From: Epinephelus fuscoguttatus
Taxonomy: Eukaryota > Chordata > Actinopteri > Perciformes > Serranidae
DNA: 64,000 nucleotides
Direction of reading: 5' to 3'
NCBI RefSeq assembly: GCF_011397635.1
Contig: NC_064761.1
Span: forward strand, 25,027,643-25,091,642
The position numbers and the translations under genes are program-made. Under the pieces are notes generated by a model. That model saw only the letters and a list, made by a program, of their open reading frames with translations, did no database searches and was not told the origin of the DNA. Positions 27,201-38,099 of this stretch are shown here, in pieces. Position 1 is the stretch's first letter, and each line of letters opens with the position of its first letter.

Positions 27201-30200
27201 CCTTCACAATAGCCCTGCACTGCTCTCAGAATGGCCACTGAGAGGGTCTCGTCACAGCAAGCAAACTGACTCACAGCTAGACTCCCATCTACCTACAGGA
27301 TCCGGGCAGCCCCCAACTTCTACTTGCTGCTGCTGACTCCTTAGTTTCATAGGTTGTAGTTCACCCCTGAGAGCTGTGCTGCCACACTGGCATATACTGA
27401 CCATGTGAGGAGTGCTTACTATGCTTCTGTTTGCCCTTCTCAAAAAAAAAAACAAAAAAACTCACTGCCAAGTTAAATTACCTCAATAAAGATTTATGTA
27501 TGTATGTAATGCCGAGCGGTCTCTGTGTGAACTGTTGCTGGACCGCAACTCTGTTAGGTTTAATTTAAGACATTAAATAACAACGGCCTCCCTCACACAA
27601 TCCACCACAGCAAATTAGATTTTATTGTTGGGAGTAAAATCTACAGTGTATTGTTTTATTGTTGAGACAACATTGTGATTAGATTTGCCGTGTTTTGAGG
27701 GACTGACTGAGCCATACTGAGAGCTGTTTCTAAAATTAATATATACAATTCAGTGTGTCACAGTTAATTAATCTTACCTGCAGGACCACCCAAAATGTTG
27801 GTCTTGCCCAGTCAGGAATTTTTCATGAAAAAAAAAAAAACTAAATATAAATTTAGATGCTTGAAATCTGAGGCTCTGTAGTTTTGTAAACACAATGTAG
27901 TTTGATCTGAGTAAACTTAAGCAAACTTTAACTGCTACATTTAGCATGCTGGCTCATCAGGCTAGTGCAGTGTTTCCCATACATTGATTTATTTGTGGCA
28001 GCTACCACAATATCAACACTGACCGCCACATATTGGTTTTCTTTTATTTTCTTTTTACTATTTAAAACTGATAAAATCTTATTTCATTGTAGAGCTGTGT
28101 ACAAAGCATTAATTCACTCAGTCCCTCTTCACTCTGTCTCCCTGTTTCTCTGTTTATCAGATCACAATGAGAAAAGACTTAGCGAGCTGGTGCAGCTGGC
28201 AGTCCCTCCGCCTCACTCTCCTTCACTAGGACACTATTTGCCAAGAGAAGAGCGCGGGCAGAAGCTCCAGAGATGGATCTTCAGCAGCAGCTGTAGCAGG
28301 GGGTCACAGTGGGCTGGGTCTAACCTGTGTAACAACAGCAACAGAAAGTTTGCTGATCCTGAAGGAGTTTGCTGTGGCAGAATGAACTGGAGTTGCTACA
28401 GCAGCTACTAAAGGTCTGTGTCCTCGGACTGACACAATTTTTCTGCTTTCTTGCTTCGGCTTTGTTTTACTGTGTTTCCATCAAACGCTTTCGGTATGGT
28501 ACCTTTGGAACCCGAGGTACCCTTCAGACATGGTACCTAGACCCTAGTGTTTCCACCGCAAACAGTACTCTTTCATGTGGGCGAGGTTGTTGTCACTCAC
28601 TGCTTCGTCCACCATTCACTGTACTTCATCATTGCCAGTGACACAGAGAGAAGTCTGCATCTCTTATATCGTCCACAGAAGTGGGTTACATGCCAACGTT
28701 TTTCTGAACAGAATTATACAGGCTGCGGTGAGAGTCTATCTCCATGGGATATTTAAAAATAGGGGGTTTGTGCATTTAGTCCTTCTCAGGCAAGCTCGGG
28801 GATTTAGTGTTGCTGTAGCCCACAGGAAAGACGCTCCACCATGCTTGTTTTTCCTCCAATTGAGGATTAGAATTTATGCAGTTCACATAACCCAATCGAA
28901 ATTAATATATAAACGCACAAAGATCCACTCATTACTAAAGGTGTATGTGATATAACAACTAAAGTGATGGTCAAAGTTGTCAGTGAAATTTAAGGTGTGT
29001 TGATTGATTCTTGTCATCACCTCATGCATTGAGTTACATTACAAGTTCACGTTCCACCTTAGAAGTTGCAGGCAGTCGGCTGAGTGAATTAGGTTTTTTT
29101 TTTTCAGACTCCAGCTGCTGCAAGAGGCAGCCAAACATCCTTTCATTTTATAGTTACAGTTTATTAATAAAACTCTCCACAGTATGAACAGAGGTCACAT
29201 GAGCCTCAAAACCAGCCACAACTCAGCCCTGAACAGAGTGACTGTCGTTATTGACCAATCAACACACTGCAGTGTTCACAGCTCCACCTTTGAGTACCAG
29301 ATCTGTGTGCTAGGTACCCCAACAGAGGAGGGACCAAAATGGGGACGGTACGGAACAGTTCCATTGGTGCCATCCACAACTTTTTACAGTGGAAATGGGA
29401 AAAAAGCGCAACGAACTGCACCGAACTGCACCGTACTGCACGGTGGAAACTGGGCTTTATAGATTACCAAAATAAAAGCAGCAACTTTCCTTCTACGCCC
29501 ACATTTGGATTATATCAATTCAGGCATTAAAGTTACAGTTGGTAACTTTTATGAAAATAACTTTTTGTCATATTTGCTGAAACTGTCACTTTATTCTGAA
29601 AGAAGTCCATGGGACAGATAGTCTGTGAAAAATATGTGTCCCTCTTCCTCAGCACACCAGAAAGTCAGAGCAAAAGGAGTCTCGAACAGTAAACTGCAGT
29701 CAAACTGTCACTCTAGGCAGTGCTGATGGAAAATAAATCAGGATTCTGTTACTGAAATTGTTTTCAGAAACATATTTTAGTGTACTGTTTAGCTGTGGAA
29801 TGAGATAGCTGGTCCGGCCAGTCACAAGCTTTCACATTTTACACCTACTGCAGTTTGACTGCAGTTCACAAGCTGTGATTGACATGATTGACAGCTGCGT
29901 GAGAGAGTCCTCGGCTCTGATTGGTTGTCTTCGTTTAGGTGCAGTAAGGCCACAGATTATCTGTCTCATTTAGTGCTGTATGTTTATAGAAACAGTTTCA
30001 AAAGACACAAGAAAAGGGGTTTATTTTTTTATAAAAGTTACCAACTACAGTTTTAAAAAATTGATTTAAAAATCTTTAAAAAAAATAGTGTCGTATATCC
30101 AGACCTATCTCCACATTTTGTGCCAGTGCTGTGCCAGTGCTGGAGATGGTCTGGCTGTACTCAGCACTTGAGCACTCAGGGAAAAAGATGCTCTGGGTAT

Positions 30201-30926
30201 TTGTGTTTCTGTAAATCAGTCACAATTGTCTTGGGCAGCGCAAAGCCCAGGATGCAGCCATGGTGCCCTTGCAAAATGATAACCCAAAGGAGAGATGAAT
30301 TCCATCTGGAATAGGCGGCCAATGGCAGGCTTGTATGCACAGTCTGCATCCTGTGAGTCAGATTATAAGCACATCCAACATGTCTATGTAAGTAATGGCC
30401 TGAATAAAGAATAACTAAAGTTATACTAATACAACTACTGAAGTTACAGCCACTCACACTACTGCTGAAACATTTCAGGCAACTCACTTTTTTTCTGACA
30501 AAAACATCAATACTAGGATAATGTACATCAATGAAAGGGTTTCATCACCCATCTCAAAGAAAGCCTCTTTTCATCCTACACCAGCTTCTCCATAAAGACA
30601 AATACTGTGATCAAAAGAGTCTTATCTTAGACTGACATTTCTGTAGTGTCTGTTTTAGCTCCTTTTTCAAACCTTTTAAGCTAAAATCATCAGTGAACTT
30701 TTGTGTGTATTGTTGTGATTACTGTAATCTCCAGAGCATTCTAGTATAATTAGAAATAAATATATAATAGCGTACCAATCTCATATTTGGTGCCAGCAAC
30801 ATTGGCGGTGATAGTGCCTTTCTTCTTTTTGGTGCGCACCTTCCTCTTCCCACTGCTCTGGTAGGAGCCCACAGATGGCACGTTCACGGGGGACGCTCCT
30901 TGATCCTCTGGAGGAAGAGACAGCAT
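1033..30926 (-). CDS. ttll7: TTLL7, tubulin polyglutamylase (tubulin tyrosine ligase-like 7), first eight coding exons; 3' part outside window
   Basis: TTLL7 adds glutamate side chains to tubulin tails, chiefly beta-tubulin, on neuronal microtubules (family knowledge). Coding exons on the minus strand, in order: 30926-30776, 26322-26201, 23665-23598, 23292-23134, 18943-18727, 15664-15500, 11756-11598, 1127-1033; lengths 151, 122, 68, 159, 217, 165, 159 and 95 nt join without a frame break to give about 378 residues. The TTL/ATP-grasp core is covered: nucleotide-binding KPANGAMGHG (about 158-167), KFDLRIYILVTSCDP (about 198-212), MHLTNYSVNKHNENF (about 244-258) and the metal/ATP region FEVLGFDI...LKPWLLEINRAPSF (about 328-354). 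The family protein is about 890 residues, so the microtubule-binding and C-terminal parts lie beyond base 1. Start chosen at MLSLPPED because it aligns with the mammalian start MPSLPQEG. Divergent from PRKACB. Identification is from remembered family sequence, not a search. Confidence 0.95.
4710..4760 (-). mobile_element. LINE 3'-end-like fragment
   Basis: The minus strand reads AATTCCCCACTTGGAAATTA then ATAAACTATATC, similar to the LINE tail at 18944. Short and decayed. Confidence 0.35.
5684..5707. repeat. T homopolymer, 24 nt
   Basis: An uninterrupted run of T. It could be the poly(A) scar of a retroposed element on the minus strand, but no element body is clear. Confidence 0.9.
7847..7875. 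repeat. (CA)n microsatellite
   Basis: About 14 CA units in a stretch that is CA-rich from 7620 onward. Confidence 0.95.
8837..8868. repeat. (GT)n microsatellite
   Basis: Sixteen GT units in a TTLL7 intron. Confidence 0.95.
10124..10194. repeat. (GT)n microsatellite
   Basis: About 20 GT units followed by GTAT/GTGC variants, inside a TTLL7 intron. Confidence 0.97.
11553..11587. repeat. (CA)n microsatellite next to a TTLL7 donor
   Basis: About 17 CA units on the plus strand, (TG)n in TTLL7 sense, starting 10 nt after the exon end. Confidence 0.97.
11598..11756 (-). CDS. ttll7: TTLL7 coding exon 7, metal-binding end of TTL domain
   Basis: 159 nt, phase 0 at both ends, residues 295-347. Contains ELVVKTLIVAEPHVLHAYRM, CRPGQPPGSDSVCFEVLGFD and IILDRKLKPWLLE. 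The aspartate of GFD and the glutamate of LLE belong to the metal/ATP site in the family. Donor gtacga, followed after 10 nt by a long (TG)n run on the sense strand. Confidence 0.96.
12329..12440. repeat. Intronic direct duplication, copy 1
   Basis: Shares CTTCCCCTCACCAGTCAAGC, GACTGCTGGGTGCAGGAGAG and GGTGGTCT with 13949-14061, with scattered substitutions. Both copies are preceded by a short CA run. Confidence 0.75.
13949..14061. repeat. Intronic direct duplication, copy 2
   Basis: Partner of 12329-12440, same orientation, 1.6 kb away in the same TTLL7 intron. Confidence 0.75.
15500..15664 (-). CDS. ttll7: TTLL7 coding exon 6
   Basis: 165 nt, phase 0 at both ends, residues 240-294. Contains LYMHLTNYSVNKHNENF, which holds conserved nucleotide-contact residues in TTLL enzymes, then KGSKRSIRWFTEFLRTN and DYDVAKFWGDIS. 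Acceptor tctccacag, donor gtatgt. Confidence 0.96.
16540..16900 (+). repeat. Fish interspersed repeat carrying a hammerhead-ribozyme-like motif
   Basis: The segment around CTGAAGAAGCTTCTTGGATG, AGAGGCGAAACGTCTTCAAG and TGACCTGGATGACTGAGCAT is a recurrent fish repeat. It may be a Penelope-like element fragment; outer boundaries are uncertain. The secondary structure is detailed in the findings. Confidence 0.45.
18162..18206. repeat. (GT)n microsatellite
   Basis: About 18 GT units with one GC interruption, in a TTLL7 intron. Confidence 0.95.
18727..18943 (-). CDS. ttll7: TTLL7 coding exon 5, TTL catalytic core
   Basis: 217 nt, residues 168-239. Contains ISLIRNCEKLP, FIVQEYLDKPFLMEGYKFDL, RIYILVTSCDPLRIFLYNDG and LVRMGTEKY. 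The K-F-D-L-R motif is a conserved catalytic-core signature of TTL enzymes. Donor gtgagt. The acceptor side is unusual: the 40 nt upstream on the sense strand look like the 3' end of a LINE (see the separate entry). Confidence 0.96.
18944..19080 (-). mobile_element. LINE 3' end abutting a TTLL7 splice acceptor
   Basis: On the minus strand this reads AATTTCC..., AAGGATTAATAAAGTTTCTG, TCTATC, matching the common 3' end of fish LINEs (consensus of the type TTTCCCCTTGGGGATTAATAAAG followed by TATC repeats). It ends directly at the AG of the exon at 18943. Confidence 0.5.
22125..22400 (-). mobile_element. Decayed LINE fragment, possibly Rex3/RTE-like
   Basis: The plus strand contains GATTGAGCAGAGCCCAAACG, TCTCCTCCCAGTCAGTGGTA, CCTGGAACTCCTG and CCAGCTCAACAGG, which resemble the antisense of Rex3-type elements in fish. 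AGGTGTACCTAATAAA at the right end is also a common fish repeat motif. Much decayed. Confidence 0.35.
23134..23292 (-). CDS. ttll7: TTLL7 coding exon 4, nucleotide-binding segment
   Basis: 159 nt, residues 115-166 with split codons at both ends. Contains TWIFPAEYTQFQNYVKEL, a basic RRKRKQKTFI, and VKPANGAMGHG, the ATP-grasp lysine and glycine-rich loop. Donor gtaggt; acceptor tttctccag. Only 305 bp from exon 3. Confidence 0.95.
23598..23665 (-). CDS. ttll7: TTLL7 coding exon 3 (68 nt)
   Basis: Short exon, residues 92-113 plus two bases of codon 114. Reads RINHFPGMGEICRKDCLARN then MS. NHFPG and EICRKD are hallmarks of the TTLL family N-terminal region. Acceptor ctctgcag, donor gtaagt. Confidence 0.93.
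23666..26200. other. TTLL7 intron
   Basis: 2.5 kb intron. A G-rich run lies near 24016-24028, and a LINE-tail-like segment at about 24985-25125 ends in short CCTA repeats. No exon recognised. Confidence 0.65.
26201..26322 (-). CDS. ttll7: TTLL7 coding exon 2
   Basis: 122 nt, residues 51 (split) to 91. Reads RIVISEVDFIKTREDDETAN then LIWNDSAVQHEKIAELRNYQ. The DETANLIW and SAVQ segments are typical of TTLL7. Acceptor ccccacag, donor gtacac. Phase fits the G left by exon 1 (G|TT = Val). Confidence 0.93.
28465..29458. mobile_element. Candidate MITE-like element with inverted ends
   Basis: The left part (GTGTTTCCATCAAACGC with several GGTACC motifs) and the inverted right part (CCCAGTTTCCACCGTGCAGT) resemble the ends of a fish non-autonomous DNA transposon. 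Ends are diverged and no target duplication is clear. Confidence 0.4.
29529..30057. mobile_element. MITE, copy 1, with terminal inverted repeats
   Basis: About 530 bp. The left end AGTTACAGTTGGTAACTTTT and right end AAAAGTTACCAACTACAGTT are inverted repeats of each other. There is no coding capacity. Internal ATTTTAGTGTACTGTTTAGC and GGTCCGGCCAGT match copy 2. Superfamily not determined. Confidence 0.65.
30776..30926 (-). CDS. ttll7: TTLL7 coding exon 1 (start codon)
   Basis: Encodes residues 1-50 plus one base of codon 51. It starts MLSLPPED and carries the basic stretch KRKVRTKKKKG followed by TITANVAGTKYEI, the conserved N-terminus of TTLL7. Donor gt at 30775-30774. A good acceptor (pyrimidine tract then cag, AG at 30966-30965) would make the whole exon 30964-30776 with 38 nt of 5'UTR. 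A second acceptor-like cctccag lies inside the first codons, but using it would remove the start codon that matches mammals. Confidence 0.88.
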
Positions 30927-31411
30927 ACAACAACAGTAGATACAGTCACAGCTTGTGCTCCAGACTGGGAGGGGAACAGGAGTTGCTGGAGTATTGTAAT
31001 ATATTTTATCCACATCTGCAGGGGATTTAGTGCGGCTTGTTTATGGGACTAGGGTGTAAATGAATGAGGCGTCTAGTTTGCTGTAGCTGCATGCATCATG
31101 ATCCTTTTATTATAATCTGTATGTGTGTGTGTGCGCGCGTGTGTGGCTCTATGCAGGAGAGAATAGTACTGATGATGGCAGGCAGGTACATATATAAGCA
31201 GGTGGCCAGGTGTGTGTGTGTACAAAAATATGCAAGCCTTAGCCAGCAAACCATCTAACAGGATAATCATGTCATTCCTGAGAGAGCTGGGACCTCTCTT
31301 ACTCACCTCCTTCATTGGGAGGGGAGGGCATCTCAGGGGCTGGAGGAGTGAAGGGGCAAGCCAAGCTTTCTGCCAGGCTTGGCGGGAGGGCGGGCCTCAC
31401 AGGGTACTCAC

Positions 31412-31556
31412 AGCACCCTCCAAGGGCTCTCTCACGCTCGCAGTAGTTAGTCTTCCCTGTCTCGGGGTGTATGGACGATGTGGTTCAGGATGGCCCAATG
31501 GATCATCTGAGCATCTCCCTGGCGCCTTTCAGCAACATAAAGAGCAGCAGCAGAGC
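31412..31556 (-). other. ttll7: Candidate TTLL7 5' non-coding exon
   Basis: On the minus strand a strong acceptor (pyrimidine-rich cctgcccactcag, AG at 31558-31557) and a strong donor (gtgagt from 31411) bound a 145-nt segment that is not open in frame and contains a short upstream ORF (12 codons or fewer). It lies about 450 bp upstream of the proposed acceptor of the first coding exon. This is inferred from splice signals only. Confidence 0.4.
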
Positions 31557-32293
31557 CTGAGTGGGCAGGGGAGTTAGACGGGGGGGTAGCAGTGGTGGGG
31601 AAGAGTGGGAGGGGAAGGGCCTCTCAAGGGTCTACACAGCCCCAGCTTATTTACAGCCCCAAGAGGAGGGAGGGAGGGAAGGGATGGACAGAGGGATGGA
31701 TAGGAATGCCTGTAGAAGAGAAGAAGAGAAAGATCTGTTAGAGCAGCAGAACAGTAGTAGGCTGACTGCCCAGAGGGCGACTCCATTGCAGACTGTGGGT
31801 CTATGTATGTGTTCTCACTGGACTGGGGTGCATTGGACATGCTTTTAATGTAACACACAAGCCTATCACAGGCTACATCAATGTGACACCACGCATGCAA
31901 GTTCAGTTAGAACTCTGTGGGGCTCGGACACTGCAGCATTACTAATGAAATCATCTAAAACTGTGTGACGTCCACCTGCTGGACTAATTGGTATTCCAGT
32001 GAAATATTAATGTGATTGTCAAGTAAAAGGGTTTGCAGAAGCTCATTGTGTCTGATGTTTGTGCCAGCTGGATTTCATTGTATGGCTGAGAGGTCACTTC
32101 ATTCAAACAGATGGCATCTTTACAGTGGTTTGTTAAAAGGACGCTTCGGGCTATGGAGTGGTGTGGGAAATTAACACCAGTCATCAGCCAAATTCTGTTA
32201 TTGTTTGGCCGTGGTCTGAGAGAGTGTGTCTTCAAACCACTTCTGGGGGTAATCAAGCATTGCCGAGATGCCCTGTCACATTTAATTTTTTGC

Positions 32294-32430
32294 TGGCACG
32301 GTGACTCAGTGGCACTGTTGCCTCACAGCAAGAGAGGACTATGGTTGAATCCCTGTTTTCCTTGAGTGGGGTTTGCATCCTTTTGTCACTGTGGGTTCTC
32401 ATGTCCAGGTGCTCGAGATACCACACATTC
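32294..32430 (+). mobile_element. SINE fragment, head only, third copy
   Basis: Matches the head of the same SINE family (GGCACGGTGACTCAGTGGCA, TTGCCTCACAGCAAGA, B-box GGTTGAATCCC at 32343-32353) and then decays. Confidence 0.5.
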
Positions 32431-34417
32431 TCAAAAGATGAGATGCCCATAGGGTATGAATCTGTGTGACTCCTCACAACGATGGACTGGCAAACCATGA
32501 ATGTACATAGAATGATTCCAGCTGCTCTTGATCCTCACAAGTCAAGTAGTGCATGTAGCTACGCAATGTAGCTACGCAATGATCCATGACCCTCCCCTCG
32601 CCCCATTATAAATCTGAAGGGTTGTGAGATGACTAACAGAGATATAAACCACATATTTCTGCAACACATATTTATCTATTTTCTCTCGTCTTTTCTCGTG
32701 AATTATTGGATAATTTAACCTCTACAAGTTCCCAAAAAAATGGCTAACCTGGTCACAATCCAACAACAAGAAGGTAATGCCACCTTTTCAAGAGCCACAT
32801 GCTAAAAAGTTTGAAAAGACTGCCTCATAAAGTGTTTAAAAACTCCTGCTGTACAATTATGATAGTGTTTGCAGTGCTTTCCATGTGAAGGCAAATAATA
32901 ACTTGCATATTTTTCTTCCTATGGTTGAAAATTTAAAGAAAAAATCACCAATCCCAATCAAGATGTCATGATTTTGCAAAAGAAAAAATAGCCACTGTCA
33001 AAGGTGTGGCTAAAAAACATGCAGGGTATCAGTCCATTTAGTATAGAAACAGATGTAACTGCATATACTATGAATTATAGGTGATATACACCAGTTAAGC
33101 TACATCTACAGCACACTGGCATATGGTGCCTCCTCTGCATTTCATACAGAGATCAACAGTAGCCTCTTGTGGTGAGAATATACTGAAAAGTCCATTTCCT
33201 ATCTACCAATGTTTACTGTCCATACACACACACACACACACACTGATATACTTGTAGGTGCACATGTACACATATACACATCAGAAGATATGTTAACGCG
33301 CTGACTTGAAAAGCAACCCCTGTCGATTCAATCAGCATCCTCTGCACAAATTAGAAATCGGGAACCGATCCAATCACATTATTCAATCACTCAGTAGTCT
33401 TTACTGTCAGCCTCTTGGTCTGCCTGTGGTAAGCACAAGACATTGATCCTGGAGAGGGCCAAGACTGAAATGAGATCGGCACAGAGGGGGAGAGAAACAA
33501 CAAAGAGTCAGGGTGATAAAGTGAGGCAAGCTGTGTTGTCGACAACCTGCCCCCACCTCCCAGTGGTTTACTGGCTCTCTGTACAGGAGACAGGAAACAC
33601 TGTCTCTATAGGAGCACTGGACCTTAGTGTCATATAATCCCCCAGGAACAAGGGGAGGAGGGGGGGTCTGGCAGGCACATATTATGCAACTAAACACTTA
33701 CAAACACACACACATACGATTAGAACATACATGAATACTGTACATACAAGTAATCTCTGAAAAATACACACAACCCTCACACAATGGCTGTGATGTTAAT
33801 CCTAATTATTCTACAAAGTATTGCAAGATTAAGACTCTTTATAATTTGAGCAATAATTATTTTATCTTCTTTTTGTGTTTAATCAACATTTTCTATCAGC
33901 GTTGTCAGCTACAGTAGACATAATAAATTACACATTTTTAGTATTTGTATTTATCTTAATATTAAAATTATTAGTCGTGCTCATTGTTTTGGAGGTGCTA
34001 TTATTTTTTTAAGCTCGGACTCAATATTGTTAAATCATGCGACCACAATAACTGAAAGAGAGGGACTTTCACAAATAGATACTAGATTTTAAATGATGAT
34101 GCGATTACATTTCTTTCCTTACGCTTCTCAGAGTTAAATGTCAACACAGATTTCAATCTAGGCTTGTTTGCCTGACTACCATATAAGGTCACAGTTGAGG
34201 CACTTTGGTAACGCACTGATGGATGATACAGCAAAGAGAGGCACCGTCGTGTTTTGCTCATTTGTCTTAGCGGCAGCGGTGGTTATCAGCTGCAAGACGG
34301 CCTAGTTTTACTTGCATTCACACGGCGGTAGAAGTGGGATTGCAGTGTAAGTGGACGCCAGATTAGAGTCACTGTTATCACTGACTGGTGGAGGGACTCA
34401 AGCAAGACATCCTGTTG

Positions 34418-34425
34418 TGACGTCA
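34418..34425. promoter_or_regulatory. Perfect CRE palindrome TGACGTCA
   Basis: Centred in the 12-bp palindrome TGTGACGTCACA (34416-34427), in the presumed 5' intron of TTLL7. Function is inferred from motif identity only. Confidence 0.3.
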
Positions 34426-37400
34426 CAGGTTTGAGTTTTGCTCATTGACTGTTGTCACAAGCCATACCTGTCCTATCTCTGCATAATAGAATAGAAAAGA
34501 CACAATATACAAATAAAGACAGTATGGAAAATGTATGCTTAATATGAAAAATAAGGTATTTTATGACACGGTCCCTGTGTCCCTGTCATTTCTATCAACC
34601 TTCTCGTTACTTTTCGTAAGATTGTTGGACATACAACATGAGAACATCAACAAGATGGGGTTCAGGATTTGAAAGAATTACTTAATATATTTTACTGCGA
34701 GCATCACTGCAATTAATCCTTCAGTGAAGTATTAAATCTTCACTAAATCCCTTCCACTAAGTAGAGTATGTACTGTTAATCCTGTGATGCAGTGACACTT
34801 TTTCTCCAATAGAGTGAGCCAGAGGGCCGCCACAACACAGCAGAAGCAAGCAGAGCTGAAAAGGCAGAGCCCCTATGGATGCTGATCTCATGCACTTCCC
34901 CTTTGCCTCACACAGCACAGAAAGGCCTCATTGTAGAGAGTCAGCTCTTCATGCTGCTCATCTGCATGACTCTCTGGCTAACAGGGCCTAAATGCGTGAC
35001 AAAAGCATGTCTGTCTTTCAGGGTGTCATTATGCAGAATTTTCCCCTCATTATCCAACACGTGTTGTTAATGTGTTTCACATTAATGTACGCCATGGTTC
35101 TCGCTCTCAGGAATACATATATATATATATTGTCTTCAGCATTTGCACTCAAATACAGGAAGTAAAGTTATGTCTACTTCAAAACCCTAAGAACTTCACC
35201 TTCACAGTGACATTATCTCAATATCACATTCACTTCAAAAACACGGCACTCCCTTTTACATCAAGAGCAAATCCAAAAGGACAGCACCAACAGCTTTACA
35301 AGAAGTGTGCCAAAGGAAAAGCTGAACCAAAGCACTAGACTGTTTATTCATGACAAGCGGTGTCACACTTATTACACAAGTCCCTTCAACAACCAGCAGT
35401 GCTTTCCCAGAGGGTTTGTTTTATGTTCTCCCCGCCTTACATGAAACTACAGAAAGCAGCTGTCAAATAACGAATCAATAGAGAGGCTTGGGGAAACACC
35501 ACTTAGCCTTATGTCAGCAGGATTTGCAGACACAAGTTCTTTTCTGTACATGCAGCATGCCCCGGTCCTGCCATTACAGCAGTGCAGGGACCTCGGGGTA
35601 TGTATAACTATACAAAAGGGCAGAGATGCTGGCTTGAAGAATGGAGACATGCTGTACTATTGCACATCCTGAACTGAAAAGCAAATGTAAACAAAATAAG
35701 TAAAACACGGGCCTTTTGGCAAAAGAATAGTGTAAAGCCTTTCACTGGACATTTTCCTCACACTTAAAAGGCCCAATGCCAGTGTGATTGTGTGCATCTT
35801 CAGGTCTAAAAAATAAAGTATGCTTGCAAGATCTCTTTTGTAAAAACTATTTATATCATCTATTTGGCGGCTACCACCACATTGTCCTCCCAGGGAAAAA
35901 TGATAGCTGAGTTTGCGGACTACTCTCACAGGGAAGTAGTTGGTTTAGAATTGCCAGTGGATCTAAAATTAGCTTGAACCAGTGACCCAACTCTGGCTCC
36001 ATGCCTTCTTCCAGATATGAGGAGGAACAAGTGTGGGAGCTGTCAGCCCACGGGGTACTGAAATATAACAACAAACAGCTGAATGCTAAGCTTAAGTTTA
36101 TCAGAGAGAATCTACAGTGATGCAGGCAAAATAGAAATGCTATTAAACATTGATATTAACTACAGTCTTGCCTGACCTTATTTTCCAAATAGGGTACGAT
36201 TGTGACAATGTGCACGCAAGTGTTTGTTTAAAAGCACTGCACTTTTGGAGCAAAGCTTTACATGTACGCAGGTGTATCATCATCTCATGAATATGGTTTC
36301 AACTGTTAAACACTTTGCTTTAAATTTATACCTTATCTTTTCTGATTATTGCCAAATGAAACTTGGTTTTACTAAGTGGTCTAAGGAAAACCTAGCAAGG
36401 GTTTGTGGATACGAGAGAACTCGAAGACACAACAAAGGGAAGGCCCCTGTCAGGCAGGGTCTACAAGATGAATTAATTAACTGGAAAACAAAGCAGCTGC
36501 TGACATAGACAACATGTGGACTGTTGTGCATATGGTATGCAATTTATAAATGAAAGCCTGCATCGTGTCAGATTGCTTAGATAGGCTATACATGCAGTGC
36601 TGCAATAAATATCCTGCATTAATCCAAAAACCTAAGGATGCCAACATGATCATAAAAGATTACACATATCATATCCGTCTCAATAGCCTAATCTCTGGGA
36701 TAAGCCCAGAAGGCAGGGTGCCATCCAGAACTCATATGTTATGCTGTTACTATTATGTAATCCATCTGCTCTTTCAGGAATGGTCATCTCCAGGGTGCTC
36801 TATCAGCATGTGGTCTCTAAGTGGCACACTGGACTACAAACAGACTGCACTGAACCAAATGGCTATTTAAAACAACACATGCCCAGCTTTGAGCATCCAA
36901 AACTAGTCTTGCATGCAAAGACACATTTCTCTAAAGTGCATGCAAAGCTAGCCTGAGCTAAGAGGCTAAGCTACTGAGAGCAGCAGCGAGGGGACCTGTG
37001 CTTGTCACAGCATAGCAGTCGATATGGTATCTTCCAGATCACTGAAAGGATAGTGGGCCATCCCCTTTAACAGATCTTGCCTGTATTTCAGGATTAGCGC
37101 AAACTGGATTTCTTAAACCTCGCGTGCAATATCTTGGATATTTCAGATAATTGGTTGAGCTAACAAATTAAATGTGACAAAGCCTAAGCAGGTGTATTAT
37201 TGCTGTGAATAAGTTGCTAGCAAACGGTGGCTAACGTTATGTTGCTAGCCACTTGTATAGGTCAGGTGGAAGGATCACACAAGGAAGCAATCTGGCAATG
37301 TTGCTATCCAGTTAATGTAGCAACGCTAATGTTTAACTGCTCTGTGAATGAAGGCCTTTTCATTTAATGGCTTCAAACTGAAAAATAAGACGGCGTCTGA

Positions 37401-37491
37401 TAATTCAGATAAAACACAATGACCCTGGGCTACTCTACAGTTAGCGCTACCTAGCAAAGGATGGAGAGGCGAAGTAGCCCGTTAACGTTAC

Positions 37492-37900
37492 CTTATTTAT
37501 TCCAGGCACTGGCAGTGCAGCTCTTTTGCTGGTCTCATCCGACCGACACAGCCGCCGTTAAGTGACACACCAGGGTCTCTTTAGAGAGCCCGTCCAGTCC
37601 CGAGATAATGTTTAACACTATAATGGTGTTTATGTTGTGTAACGGCGTTACTACTGTAAACTGACGTTGGTTGACAGACAAAAAAAATCTGTATCTTGTA
37701 GTCCTCTTGTGTGCTATGAGTGCTGGAGCGAGTCCATGGGCTAAACCATTCTCCCTGTGAGAGAGGGGGGGCCTGTATGAAGTGCTGAAGTTTGCATTCT
37801 CAACCTGGTGCCAACGTGACGTTTGGTGACTGTATGGCGTACATGTTAAGTCAGCACATATTGTTTTCAATTCTTAACAAGCCGTGAGTAACAATAAAAA
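37492..37900 (-). other. ttll7: Candidate TTLL7 first exon / promoter-proximal region
   Basis: A donor-like AATAAG|gtaacg lies on the minus strand at 37492/37491. Upstream sequence is locally CpG-containing (about 37500-38090) and GCTAAC/GTTAGC motifs cluster nearby, as at the other presumed promoters in this window. The transcription start is not visible, so the right boundary is arbitrary. Confidence 0.28.
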
Positions 37901-38099
37901 TCTTGCCAAAGCTGCGAGTTTCACTTCCTACACCTTTTAGCTCATGATTTAAGGGAGGGTTCGGTGCAACTGCTTCCTCCACAACTCGCGGATACAAACC
38001 ACAAACACAGGGAAGCTACATAGCAACTGTGGCGCTGACCATGGTGCTAAAAACAACCCTGCCGATTTATGGGCGCGTCCCGCTCAGAGGTCATTAACG

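Larger units (their letters stand above)
26323..30775. other. TTLL7 first coding intron, rich in mobile-element remains
   Basis: 4.5 kb intron. Holds a LINE-tail-like segment ending near 27510, a MITE-like element of about 990 bp (28465-29458), and a second, well-defined MITE (about 29529-30057). No exon recognised. Confidence 0.7.
30965..37491. other. Presumed TTLL7 5' intron(s)
   Basis: Apart from the candidate 5' exon at 31412-31556, this holds a decayed SINE head at about 32294-32430, a tandem ATGTAGCTACGCA pair near 32555-32580, (CA)n at about 33224-33243, and a perfect CRE palindrome at 34418-34425. No coding exon recognised. Confidence 0.55.

Noticed and set aside
32550-32583. Tandem ATGTAGCTACGCA pair as a possible CRISPR-like or regulatory repeat
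   Set aside because: Only two units with no spacers; it is simple tandem duplication.
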